Positions 9,539 to 17,765 of a stretch of 64,000 bases of DNA are shown here, piece by piece; position 1 is the stretch's first letter, and every line of letters starts with the position of its first letter. The DNA lies in NCBI GenBank assembly GCA_024234815.1, contig JACKNO010000002.1:558001-622000 (forward strand). Reading direction: 5' to 3'. The notes beneath the pieces were generated by a model. That model ran no database searches and was not told where the DNA came from. It saw nothing but the letters and a program-made list of their open reading frames with translations. The DNA comes from Pseudomonadales bacterium. GTDB lineage: Bacteria; Pseudomonadota; Gammaproteobacteria; Pseudomonadales; Halieaceae. The translations under genes were made by a program, and so were the position numbers.

Positions 9539-10314
9539 TCAGCCACATTCCCGGTGTTTTGCAGCAAGGCTTTGACGTACTTCGCGGGAATCGCGTAGCT
9601 GATACCCGAGGGTTTTGCGAGGATCGATTCCTTACTCTCTTTCACGAACACGCTATTGAGCACCCCTATCACCCGCCCGCTCGACAACTCGTATACCGGG
9701 CTGCCGCTATTGCCCGGATAGGCGATGGCATCCAGCTGAAACACATCGAACGGGTTGCGCAGGCGCTGCATCTGCACCGCGTTCAGCGCACGGGCATTCT
9801 CGACCGGCCTGGCCATCGGCGTCAGGGCAGCGACGATGCCGCGATGGGTGACGGGATAGAGACCCAGTACGATACCGATGGGAAAACCCGTGAAAGCGAC
9901 TTCCGCACCCTCACGCACCGCATCGGAATTACCAATCTCGAGGGCGGGCAGCGGACCGCCCTCGATTTCGAGCAGCACCAGGTCGTGAAGGCTGTCCGTA
10001 GAGAGTACCCTCGCGCGGTGCACAATGGATTTCGCCCCCCGCCCGGAAAACACGGTCAGCGACTCGTTATTGTCCGTATCGAGTTTTTCAGGGATAACAT
10101 GCGCGTTGGTGACGACCTGCCGGCCATTGCCCACCACGAAACCGGTACCGCGATAGGTTACAGGATCACCCTTGCGATTAGGCTGGCGCGCCGGATAGGC
10201 GGTACCTATGCCCACAACAGCGGGGCGCACCCGGTCTATCACATCTGGCAGGCTGGCGGCGCGCACCACAGGAACGAGCGCCAGCAACCAGAGTGTTACA
10301 ACAATTCTCAACAT
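9535..10314 (-). CDS. Exported trypsin-like (S1C/HtrA-type) serine protease
   Basis: The product is 259 residues from ATG 10314, with a signal peptide (LRIVVTLWLLALVPVVRA). The triad is visible: His in TNAHV, Asp in HDLVLLEI and Ser in YPGNSGSPVY. No PDZ domain follows, so this is a short trypsin-like domain and not a full DegP. It is the first gene of a two-gene minus-strand operon with the polymerase (4-base overlap). Similar small proteases are found in exosortase-linked polysaccharide clusters; the substrate is unknown. Confidence 0.8.
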   Translation of the reverse strand: MLRIVVTLWLLALVPVVRAASLPDVIDRVRPAVVGIGTAYPARQPNRKGDPVTYRGTGFVVGNGRQVVTNAHVIPEKLDTDNNESLTVFSGRGAKSIVHRARVLSTDSLHDLVLLEIEGGPLPALEIGNSDAVREGAEVAFTGFPIGIVLGLYPVTHRGIVAALTPMARPVENARALNAVQMQRLRNPFDVFQLDAIAYPGNSGSPVYELSSGRVIGVLNSVFVKESKESILAKPSGISYAIPAKYVKALLQNTGNVAE

Positions 10315-10472
10315 ACCCGGACCCGCCCTGTGCAATTGTTCACAGTTTATAGGATTTCGCATTGTCGCCAACTGCCGATGCCCACACAATTGGGTCAAGT
10401 TCCGGTATCCGCATGCAAAACCAGTTCGTCCGGGAACTATCCACTGTCACTAGCAAGCTGCCTACTGCCTTT

Positions 10473-12068
10473 ATGTCGGACCTGATTCACCAGTTTATCG
10501 CCGAGCAGGCGGCGCTCGCGCCAGACGCGACCGCCCTGCTGTTCAAGGACCAGGCCTACAGCTATTCCGAGCTGCAGGCCGGTGTAACGGCTGCCGCCAA
10601 TGGTCTGCTCGCCCTTGGCGTCAATTGCGCGGAACGCGTCGCGGTATACCTCCCGAAACAACCGGAGACGCTGTTCGGCCTGTTTGGCGCGGCTGCGGCC
10701 GGCGCCTGCTTTGTACCGGTCAACCCGCTGTTGAAACCGCGCCAGGTGGCCTACATCCTGGCCCACTGTAACGTGCGGGTGCTCATAACGTCGAGCCAAC
10801 GCCTGAAACAGCTCGAGGAGGTCCTGGGAGACTGTAAAGACCTCGCTACGATAGTGGTGGTGGAACAACAGGCACCACCGGCCGCCGGCCGCCAGGCCGT
10901 TTTGAGTTACCCCGATTTCACCGCAGGTCGCTGCGCGGTGCCGCCCCACCGCCGTATAGACACCGATATGGCTGCCATCCTCTATACCTCCGGCAGTACC
11001 GGAAACCCCAAGGGCGTGGTGCTGTCACACCGCAATATGGTCGCCGGGGCACGCAGCGTGGCGAGCTACCTGGGCAATACCAGCCAGGACCGGGTGCTTG
11101 CCGTATTACCCCTCAGTTTCGACGCGGGCCTGAGCCAACTGACTACCGCGTTCTCGGTGGGGGCGTCAGTCGTTCTGATGGACTACCTGCTCCCGCGGGA
11201 TGTAATCCGCGCCGTCGCCCAGTACGGTGTCACCGGGCTGGGAGCCGTACCGCCGCTGTGGAATCAGCTGGTGGGGCTCGATTGGCCACCGCAAGCGGTG
11301 GCGTCGTTGCGCTACATTACCAACACGGGCGGCGCCATGCCCGTGCCGACCACCCGAGCACTGCAACGCGCCCTGCCGGACACCAGAATATTCCTGATGT
11401 ACGGTCTCACGGAGGCCTTCCGCTCCACCTACCTGCCGCCGGACCAGGTGGACACCCGCCCGGAATCCATGGGCAAGGCTATTCCCAACGCGGAAATACT
11501 CGTGGTAGGCCAGGACGGCAAGGAATGCGCGCCGGGTGAGCCGGGTGAGCTCGTGCACCGGGGGGCACTGGTCTCCCTGGGATACTGGAACGACCCTGAA
11601 AAAACCGCAGAGCGCTTCAAACCCGCGCCGGGCCGGCCCCCCGAGATTCCCACCACTGAACTGGCGGTATGGTCCGGCGACCAGGTAATGAAGGACGAGG
11701 AAGGATACCTGTACTTTATCAGCCGCAAGGACGAGATGATAAAGACCTCCGGCTACCGGGTGAGCCCCACCGAGGTAGAGGAAGTGGCCTACGCATCAGG
11801 CCTGGTCGCCGGCGCGGTCGCGCTGGGATTGCGTCACGACACCCTGGGCCAGGCTATCGCCCTTGTTGTCAGCCACCACGGCACGGCGCCGGACCTGGAG
11901 CAGGTGCGCGAACAGCTGCTGGCCCACTGTCGGCGGGAGCTCCCCAATTTCATGGTGCCGCAGGCGGTCATTGTCCGTGACAATCTGCCCCACAACCAGA
12001 ATGGTAAAATCGATCGGCGCGCACTGGCCGGCGAATACAGCACTATTTTCCAGGATGAAAGCCATTGA
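10473..12068 (+). CDS. Acyl-CoA ligase (AMP-forming), exosortase A system-associated
   Basis: The product is 531 residues from ATG 10473 (in-frame starts at 10362 and 10413 are possible; none has a strong ribosome site). The ANL-superfamily core is clear: the P-loop-like ILYTSGSTGNPKG, the A5-type YGLTE, and the C-terminal GKIDRR with the catalytic lysine. It adenylates a carboxylic or amino acid and transfers it to a thiol. Length and pairing with the following decarboxylase match the subfamily I know as the exosortase A-associated ligase. The two genes overlap by four bases and form one transcription unit. Confidence 0.85.
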   Translation: MSDLIHQFIAEQAALAPDATALLFKDQAYSYSELQAGVTAAANGLLALGVNCAERVAVYLPKQPETLFGLFGAAAAGACFVPVNPLLKPRQVAYILAHCNVRVLITSSQRLKQLEEVLGDCKDLATIVVVEQQAPPAAGRQAVLSYPDFTAGRCAVPPHRRIDTDMAAILYTSGSTGNPKGVVLSHRNMVAGARSVASYLGNTSQDRVLAVLPLSFDAGLSQLTTAFSVGASVVLMDYLLPRDVIRAVAQYGVTGLGAVPPLWNQLVGLDWPPQAVASLRYITNTGGAMPVPTTRALQRALPDTRIFLMYGLTEAFRSTYLPPDQVDTRPESMGKAIPNAEILVVGQDGKECAPGEPGELVHRGALVSLGYWNDPEKTAERFKPAPGRPPEIPTTELAVWSGDQVMKDEEGYLYFISRKDEMIKTSGYRVSPTEVEEVAYASGLVAGAVALGLRHDTLGQAIALVVSHHGTAPDLEQVREQLLAHCRRELPNFMVPQAVIVRDNLPHNQNGKIDRRALAGEYSTIFQDESH

Positions 12069-13315
12069 GCAAGCCAGAGCGCGCCCGCACCAGGCCACAG
12101 CATGCGACCATGGATCAGTTCGCAGTCGTGGACAACTGCCTGCAGGTCGGCGGCCGTTCGCTGCTCGAGGTTGCGGCACAGGTCGGCAGCACACCGTTCT
12201 ATGCCTACGACAGCGCCCTGATGACCACGAGGGTGGCGGAACTGCGGGCCGCACTGCCTGCGGGCATTCATCTTCACTACGCCATGAAAGCCAATCCCAT
12301 GCCGGCGGTCGTGCAGCACATGGCGGGTATCACCGATGGCCTGGACGTGGCCTCGGCCGGGGAACTGGCGACGGCACTGGCTACCGGGATCGATCCCAGG
12401 GACATCAGTTTCGCCGGGCCGGGCAAGTCCAGCGCCGACCTGCAGGCCGCAGTGGCCAGCGGTGTCATCATCAACATGGAGTCAGAAGGCGAAATGCTGC
12501 GGATCGCCGCTTTGGCGACAGCGGGCGGAACCCGGCCCAGGGTGGCGATCAGGGTCAATCCCGATTTCGAGCTCAAGACCTCTGGTATGAAAATGGGCGG
12601 TGGCCCGCGCCCCTTCGGGGTGGATGCGGAGCGCGTGCCCGCCATGCTGGCGCAGATGGCCACACTGCCGCTGGACTTTATGGGATTCCATATCTTCAGC
12701 GGCTCCCAGAACCTGCGCGCCGAGGCCATTATCGAAGCCCAAAGCAAGACCTTCGAGCTCGCTTTTCGGCTGGCAGAAAGCGCACCGGCTCCTCTCAGCT
12801 GGCTCAACATCGGCGGCGGCCTTGGTATCCCGTACTTCCCGGGAGAACAGCGAATTGAACTGACGGCGATCGCCGCCAACCTGGAGTCGCTGCTGGCGGC
12901 CGCAAAGGCCAGGCTTGGCGATGCGGAAATCGTCATGGAACTGGGGCGCTACCTCGTCGCGGAGGCCGGGATATACGTCTGTGAAGTGGTTGATAAAAAA
13001 ATCTCCCGTGGCGAGACCTTCCTGATCACCAACGGCGGGCTGCATCATCATCTGGCGGCCTCGGGCAATTTCGGGCAGGTGATTCGCAAGAATTACCCCG
13101 TCTGCATCGGCAACCGGGTGGCGGCGCCGGAACTTAAAACTGTCAGCATCGTGGGCCCCCTGTGCACGCCACTGGATATCCTGGCGGACAAAATGGACCT
13201 GCCTGCGGCCGACGCAGGTGACCTCGTGGTCGTGTTCCAATCCGGCGCCTATGGCTTTTCCGCCAGCCCTCGAGACTTCCTCGGGCATCCCCACCCCCGC
13301 GAGATCCTGCTCTGA
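12065..13315 (+). CDS. Pyridoxal-dependent decarboxylase, exosortase A system-associated
   Basis: The 416-residue protein of the ornithine/diaminopimelate decarboxylase fold (alanine-racemase-like barrel) carries the PLP lysine in HYAMKANPMP, the Gly-rich phosphate loop NIGGGLGIPY and the cysteine motif GPLCTPLDIL. The TTG at 12065 overlaps the ligase stop (TTGA); ATG 12110 is an alternative start. The pairing with the AMP-ligase is characteristic of exosortase A loci. By inference, an amino acid is activated and decarboxylated to decorate the polysaccharide or a carrier. No acyl carrier protein gene was seen next to it. Confidence 0.85.
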   Translation: MSKPERARTRPQHATMDQFAVVDNCLQVGGRSLLEVAAQVGSTPFYAYDSALMTTRVAELRAALPAGIHLHYAMKANPMPAVVQHMAGITDGLDVASAGELATALATGIDPRDISFAGPGKSSADLQAAVASGVIINMESEGEMLRIAALATAGGTRPRVAIRVNPDFELKTSGMKMGGGPRPFGVDAERVPAMLAQMATLPLDFMGFHIFSGSQNLRAEAIIEAQSKTFELAFRLAESAPAPLSWLNIGGGLGIPYFPGEQRIELTAIAANLESLLAAAKARLGDAEIVMELGRYLVAEAGIYVCEVVDKKISRGETFLITNGGLHHHLAASGNFGQVIRKNYPVCIGNRVAAPELKTVSIVGPLCTPLDILADKMDLPAADAGDLVVVFQSGAYGFSASPRDFLGHPHPREILL

Positions 13316-13683
13316 CCCGGTAGCCGCACACGGCCTGCCCGCTGCATGTCAGCCGCTGCCTGACCGGGCAGTGCTGCGAGGCGGGCCTTGTTCATAAACC
13401 AGCTTACGTTTTAAAAAAAGCTGCAAACAGGTATCGCTAGTACAGACTGCGAAATAGTCAAGCTGTCCAAAGGGCCATTACACGGCGCAAGCGCGCGGCA
13501 GTCGGCTGAATTCGCCGCCTGCTTTCGAGAACTGGCTGCAGAGAAATGCCCTAAGCCATTGTTTTTAATACCTACTGCGAATCAATCGAAATCGAGCAAC
13601 CGGCCGGACTCACTCGGACTGTTTTTTACGGTGTTTTTGCGATTTTCATGCGACTGTCATCTGACTCTGCCAGTCTTGAGACA

Positions 13684-13699
13684 TGGCTCACATATCGCA
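13684..13699 (+). promoter_or_regulatory. Sigma-54 promoter of the sugar transferase gene
   Basis: TGGCTCACATATCGCA matches TGGCAC-N5-TTGCA with two differences and correct GG-N10-GC spacing. The start would be near 13711, about 200 bases before the ATG. Confidence 0.6.
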
Positions 13700-13880
13700 C
13701 AACATTTACGGCAGACCTCCAATTCAGGTGCTAGATTACTAACTCGTGCCGAAGCTGAGCCAGCTCGAAACGGTCAAGTTGATGTCGAGACGATTGGCCT
13801 GGTACGCGAAATAACGAACAGACTTGTAATGGGAAGTTATCGAGCCCTGTGAGGCGATACACCGCTTCGCTCAGGGTCGC

Positions 13881-13895
13881 GGGGGGGGTTCCCCC
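13881..13895 (+). repeat. G8-TT-C5 tract in the 5' leader
   Basis: Eight G, two T and five C lie just upstream of the GAGGAA ribosome site of the sugar transferase gene. They could fold into a short hairpin, and the homopolymer is prone to slippage. Confidence 0.5.
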
Positions 13896-13913
13896 ATGCA
13901 GAGGAAATTCACT

Positions 13914-15320
13914 ATGGCTACCGTCCGGGTGTTCAATCATCACCTGCACTCTTCATTTTACTGGTTGGCTACGATAGACGCGGCCCTGTTCGTGCTTGCC
14001 ACCTACGCCGGCACCTACCTGTATTTCCTCGCCGAACCCGGCAGCTTCCAGGACTTCATGGGCCAGATCCCCTCCCGCGCCGCGCTTTTCGCCGTCATCA
14101 GCGTGCTCTGCCTGGCGGCGATGGGTCTGTATGAACCCCGCATGCGCGAGGGAACTTCCGGCATATTACTGCGAACCATCGGCGGCTTCTTTGCTGCAGC
14201 CGTGGTGATGGCGGCCATTTTCTACGTATTACCGGAACTTCACCTGTGGCGCGGTATTTATTTCTATACGGCGGCCACGGCCATTATCCTGAACCTGGCG
14301 GCGCGTTCCGCCTTTACTGCAGTCACCCATCGTGAGGAGTTCAAGAAACGCGTTCTGGTCTACGGCGCGGGCGAGGCCGCCAGCACCATCACCAACACCA
14401 TGCGCAGACGCTCCGACCGCCAGGGTTTCACGATCGTGGGCTTCGTGCGAATCGCGGAAGAAGAGTCCAAAATCAAGGGCGAGCGCGTCATCAACCTGCG
14501 CCAACCGCTTGCCGAATACACCCGCCAGACGGAAATCGACCAGGTGGTAATCGCTCTCGATGACAAACGCGAAAGCCTGCCCATGGAGGAACTGTTCAAA
14601 TGCCGCCTGAAAGGCGTGGATGTATTCGACCTGGTCACGTTTTTCGAGCGCGAGGCCGGCAAGATTCTCGTGGATTTTGCCACACCGGGCTGGATGGCTT
14701 TCACCGAAGGCTTCAAGAACAGCCCGGCTTCCGACCTTGCCAAGCGCTGCTTTGACCTCACGGCCAGCTTCATACTGCTGATGTTCTCCTGGCCAATCAT
14801 GCTGCTGACGGCTATCGCCATAGGGCTGGAAGACGGGTTCAAGGCCCCTGTCTTCTTCCGCCAGAAGCGGGTCGGGCTCAACGGGGAGACTTTCAACGTA
14901 CTGAAGTTCCGCAGCATGAGCGTCGATGCCGAGGGCGATGGCAAAGCCGTCTGGGCCACCCGCAACGACGCCCGTGTCACCCGGGTAGGCAACTTCATTC
15001 GCAAGACACGCATCGACGAACTGCCCCAGATTCTGAACGTACTGGCCGGTGATATGGCCTTTATCGGGCCGCGCCCCGAGCGCCCCGAGTTTGTGAAGGA
15101 TCTGGCCGAGCGCATCCCGTACTACAATGCCAGGCATTGCGTTAAGCCGGGCATCACCGGCTGGGCACAGTTGTGCTACCCCTATGGCGCCTCAGAGAAC
15201 GATGCGCGGCAGAAGCTGCAGTTCGATCTGTACTACGTGAAAAACCACAGCCTGTTCCTGGATTTCATGATTTGTCTCACCACCGTGGAAGTCGTCCTGT
15301 TCGGCAAAGGAGCCCGCTAG
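13914..15320 (+). CDS. epsB: Polyprenyl-phosphate sugar transferase, PEP-CTERM/exosortase-associated (EpsB type)
   Basis: The 468-residue protein starts at ATG 13914 behind GAGGAAATTCACT. It has four to five N-terminal membrane helices, a Rossmann-like middle (VLVYGAGEAAS, about residue 145) and a C-terminal bacterial sugar transferase domain with the family markers FRQKRVG, KFRSM, R-K-T-R-I-D-E-L-P-Q and GPRPERP. Such enzymes load the first sugar-1-phosphate onto undecaprenyl phosphate in the inner membrane. The full-length architecture is that of the sugar transferase that accompanies exosortase A. It has its own sigma-54 promoter, shared in type with the PEP-CTERM genes. Confidence 0.9.
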   Translation: MATVRVFNHHLHSSFYWLATIDAALFVLATYAGTYLYFLAEPGSFQDFMGQIPSRAALFAVISVLCLAAMGLYEPRMREGTSGILLRTIGGFFAAAVVMAAIFYVLPELHLWRGIYFYTAATAIILNLAARSAFTAVTHREEFKKRVLVYGAGEAASTITNTMRRRSDRQGFTIVGFVRIAEEESKIKGERVINLRQPLAEYTRQTEIDQVVIALDDKRESLPMEELFKCRLKGVDVFDLVTFFEREAGKILVDFATPGWMAFTEGFKNSPASDLAKRCFDLTASFILLMFSWPIMLLTAIAIGLEDGFKAPVFFRQKRVGLNGETFNVLKFRSMSVDAEGDGKAVWATRNDARVTRVGNFIRKTRIDELPQILNVLAGDMAFIGPRPERPEFVKDLAERIPYYNARHCVKPGITGWAQLCYPYGASENDARQKLQFDLYYVKNHSLFLDFMICLTTVEVVLFGKGAR

Positions 15321-15438
15321 CCGCCCCCTCTAACCCCCCTGCCAAAGTGTCAGTATATTTTACGTTTTCCGGTTGTTGCCCAACACGGAGAGGGTTACCA
15401 TTGCGCCAACCCGCCAAACGATCACATTAGAAGAAATT

Positions 15439-15454
15439 AGGCGCGGTTCTTGCA
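15439..15454 (+). promoter_or_regulatory. Sigma-54 promoter of the small membrane protein gene
   Basis: AGGCGCGGTTCTTGCA fits TGGCAC-N5-TTGCA with two mismatches in the -24 box (positions 1 and 5) and a perfect -12 box TTGCA. The predicted start near 15466 leaves a 36-base leader. Confidence 0.7.
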
Positions 15455-15502
15455 TGCTAGATATAGATACCTTTTAAGCTAGCCGTTGGGCAGTGATGGC
15501 AG

Positions 15503-15772
15503 ATGGATGTAGTCCTGATTATTCTGGGTGTACTCGGTATGGGCGCTATTGTGATAGCCGCCTACGTGTTCACTGTTGCGGCGCGTAATTACGTGTCCAA
15601 CGATGCCGGTGCACCTTCAGCTATGCCTGCGATATCACCCCGCGGCCGCTTTGTTCTCCGCGACTCCAGGGACAGGCGCCGTAACGGCCCCGTGAGTTTT
15701 CCCCTGACCATCAACAACACCCAGGTCATCCACGACCGACGGCAGAGCCCCGACCGTCGCGCCGCGGCATAA
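15503..15772 (+). CDS. Small single-span membrane protein with DRR motifs
   Basis: The 89-residue protein has one membrane helix (residues 4-26, VLIILGVLGMGAIVIAAYVF) and a basic cytoplasmic tail with two Asp-Arg-Arg motifs (DSRDRRRNGP and DRRQSPDRR). I do not recognise a named family. Its own sigma-54 promoter suggests it belongs to the exopolysaccharide regulon, perhaps as a regulatory or assembly factor. A second small protein of the window (61127-61306) has the same D-R-R-x-x-P-D-R-R motif. Confidence 0.65.
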   Translation: MDVVLIILGVLGMGAIVIAAYVFTVAARNYVSNDAGAPSAMPAISPRGRFVLRDSRDRRRNGPVSFPLTINNTQVIHDRRQSPDRRAAA

Positions 15773-15850
15773 AGCCACGCAAAACCAGGCCTGTATCGGT
15801 GGCTGTTCCCACCGCGCTTGCTGGATCGCCTGTTACTCAGCTGGGATTTT

Positions 15851-16114
15851 TCAGGATTTTTTGGGGGCCGATGCCTTGATCTTCTGCACATGGTCGAGCT
15901 GCTGCCGGAAGGCTTCCGCCAGCTTGGCGCTGCCAGTAGGTGCCAGGCGACCGTCGTTGCCCGCAAAAACATAGGTCGAGTAAACCGCGCAGGCCGTCAT
16001 CATGCCTGCGGAAGCCACCCGGGGGGGAATACCCTCATCTTTCATGGCGTTAGCGAGATCGACAAAGCGCTGCATGCACTCTGAGTGAACCTGCTCTTCT
16101 GATTTGCTCATCAT
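15851..16114 (-). CDS. Conserved hypothetical protein, 87 residues
   Basis: This is a small, probably helical cytoplasmic protein that starts at ATG-ATG (16114) behind ACAGGATCC. It has the sequence features of short DUF3144-like proteins (an N-terminal helix QRFVDLANAMKDEG, then a middle helix with an Ala-rich face), but the family assignment is only an impression. The C-terminus is Lys-rich. No functional motif is visible. Confidence 0.55.
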   Translation of the reverse strand: MMSKSEEQVHSECMQRFVDLANAMKDEGIPPRVASAGMMTACAVYSTYVFAGNDGRLAPTGSAKLAEAFRQQLDHVQKIKASAPKKS

Positions 16115-16167
16115 CGGATCCTGTTAATTCTGCCTTCACAGCATTATGTCAGCGGGTGCTTGTGGCC

Positions 16168-16596
16168 CTACCTGCCGCGGTTAAACATTTTTCGTCGCGA
16201 GTGCTCCATCAGCGCCCAGAGCACATTGCTGGAGCTCACCTGCCCTACCAATTTTCCATTCTCGATCACCGGGCGCCTGCGCTGGCGGCTTTCGAGCATG
16301 GACTGCGCCACCTCGACGATACTGTCACTCGGCTTGCAGGTAACCAGGTCCGTGCACATAACGTCCCGGACCAGCGAGCGCTCGGGGTCACCCTCGTTGT
16401 AAACAGCCGCCAGTACGGCCTTGATACAGTCCAGCTCCGACAGTATTCCGACCGCCTGACCGCTGTCATCGGTGACCGTGAGCCCCGTCAGCTTGTACTC
16501 AAATATTATTTCGATGGCCTCCACCAGATTGGCATCAAGATTGACGGTCAATGGTTTGGCATGCATGCAGTCACTGATTGTAGTCGGTTGCGGCAT
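16168..16596 (-). CDS. Two-CBS-domain protein
   Basis: The 142-residue product (ATG 16596, GGAA nine bases upstream) consists of two CBS motifs, about residues 8-65 (LTGLTVTDDSGQAVGILSE) and 75-130 (RRRPVIENGKLVGQVSSS). Stand-alone CBS pairs bind adenine nucleotides or c-di-AMP and regulate partners. No partner gene is obvious. A second CBS protein lies at 30957-31532. Confidence 0.8.
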   Translation of the reverse strand: MPQPTTISDCMHAKPLTVNLDANLVEAIEIIFEYKLTGLTVTDDSGQAVGILSELDCIKAVLAAVYNEGDPERSLVRDVMCTDLVTCKPSDSIVEVAQSMLESRQRRRPVIENGKLVGQVSSSNVLWALMEHSRRKMFNRGR

Positions 16597-16812
16597 TGTG
16601 AGTCGTTCCGTAATTGAAAAGAGACCTTCGAGGGTATTACGCAGCCTGAAGCACGCGAGTATTGCCCATGGTAGCAAACAAATCGGCCAGGCCAATAGCC
16701 TTACCGTAACTGTAAATGTATCTGTCCTTACAATTGCGCATGACAGACTTGAGGTGATTCGAAGTTCTGGTTAGTCTGCACCGTCACTCTCCCAGCAGAC
16801 AGGTTAATCTCC

Positions 16813-17751
16813 ATGCCGCGGCTGCCCCGCCATGTATATCTCGCAGCCGCGATGCTGGTGCTGGCATCCCCGTGCGTGACCGCCGCGGATGTCGAGAAGG
16901 AGCCGGCGCCATTTCCCACCGACTGGTCAGCGGACCTGGGCATCGGGGTGGAATACGACAGCAATGTTTCCGTCGATGAACTGGACGTGAACTCCAGCCA
17001 GGGCGACTACGCAATGACACTGGATGCGGGCCTGGGCGTGAAGCAGGATCTGTCCGACACCGCGGAACTGGGGCTCAGCTACAGCTTCAGCCAGAGTCTC
17101 TATGACGAGTTCAACCAGGTGGATCGAATGACAAATATGATCGGTACCGACCTGGGTTTCAATCTCGCGAGAGTGGACCCCGCCCTCTCGGTGTACTACA
17201 TCGACTCGCGATTGGACGGCAGCCGGTTTCTCGACCTGTTGCGGGTATCGCCCTCGATGTCAGGTTTCCTGTCCAAGAGGTGGTTCGCGCGGGGAGCCTA
17301 TGTGTACTCAGACAAAACCATCCATGACCGCAAAGGGCGCGACGCCAAAACCAACGCCGGGGAAGCGGATGCCTACTTCTTCATGCGCGGGCTGCGCCAG
17401 TATTTCAATATCGGCTATCGTTTCAGGCATGAGAACGCCAGGGCGGACCAGTACGACTACGAGTCAAACAGCGTGAAACTCCGGTACATCCACCGCTTCG
17501 AAATCCTTTCGAGAATGACCAAGCTCGAATTGGCCTGGCGCTACGAGGACCGCAACTACCGCTCGGATACACCCAGCATCGGGGAGAGGCGTGATGACCA
17601 GCGCAACCGCGTTCGACTGGACTACGAAGTTCCGGTCTTCGCAAACGGCGCTATGCAATTCTTTGCGGGCTACGCAGAATATGAATCCAACTACCCACCG
17701 GCGGCCTACAACCAGACACTGGTAGGCACGCGCTTCGTGTACAGCTGGTGA
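16813..17751 (+). CDS. Outer-membrane beta-barrel protein
   Basis: The 312-residue protein has a signal peptide ending ...VTAADVE. The rest alternates aromatic/polar residues in strands such as GLSYSFSQSL, FNIGYRFRHE and LAWRYEDRNYR, and the C-terminal residue is aromatic (Trp), the usual outer-membrane assembly signal. The barrel resembles Slam/DUF560-type or similar 14-16-strand barrels, but no N-terminal TPR is present. It converges with the subtilisin-like protease gene 14 bases away, and a surface role with that protease is possible. Confidence 0.7.
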   Translation: MPRLPRHVYLAAAMLVLASPCVTAADVEKEPAPFPTDWSADLGIGVEYDSNVSVDELDVNSSQGDYAMTLDAGLGVKQDLSDTAELGLSYSFSQSLYDEFNQVDRMTNMIGTDLGFNLARVDPALSVYYIDSRLDGSRFLDLLRVSPSMSGFLSKRWFARGAYVYSDKTIHDRKGRDAKTNAGEADAYFFMRGLRQYFNIGYRFRHENARADQYDYESNSVKLRYIHRFEILSRMTKLELAWRYEDRNYRSDTPSIGERRDDQRNRVRLDYEVPVFANGAMQFFAGYAEYESNYPPAAYNQTLVGTRFVYSW

Positions 17752-17765
17752 GCAGGGTCAGGTAG

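Larger units (their letters stand above)
13316..13913. other. 598-base non-coding region upstream of the sugar transferase gene
   Basis: No convincing gene is present. It contains the sigma-54 promoter at 13684-13699, an apparent ~200-base untranslated leader, and a G8 run (13881-13888) directly followed by TT and five C just before the ribosome site. The long leader may hold regulatory structure. Confidence 0.6.

Noticed and set aside
13731..13949. 72-codon minus-strand ORF at the epsB start
   Set aside because: It overlaps the epsB leader and start, with no ribosome site or family resemblance.
14229..15137. Long minus-strand ORF inside epsB
   Set aside because: It is a shadow of a GC-rich gene; the plus strand has clear domain motifs.
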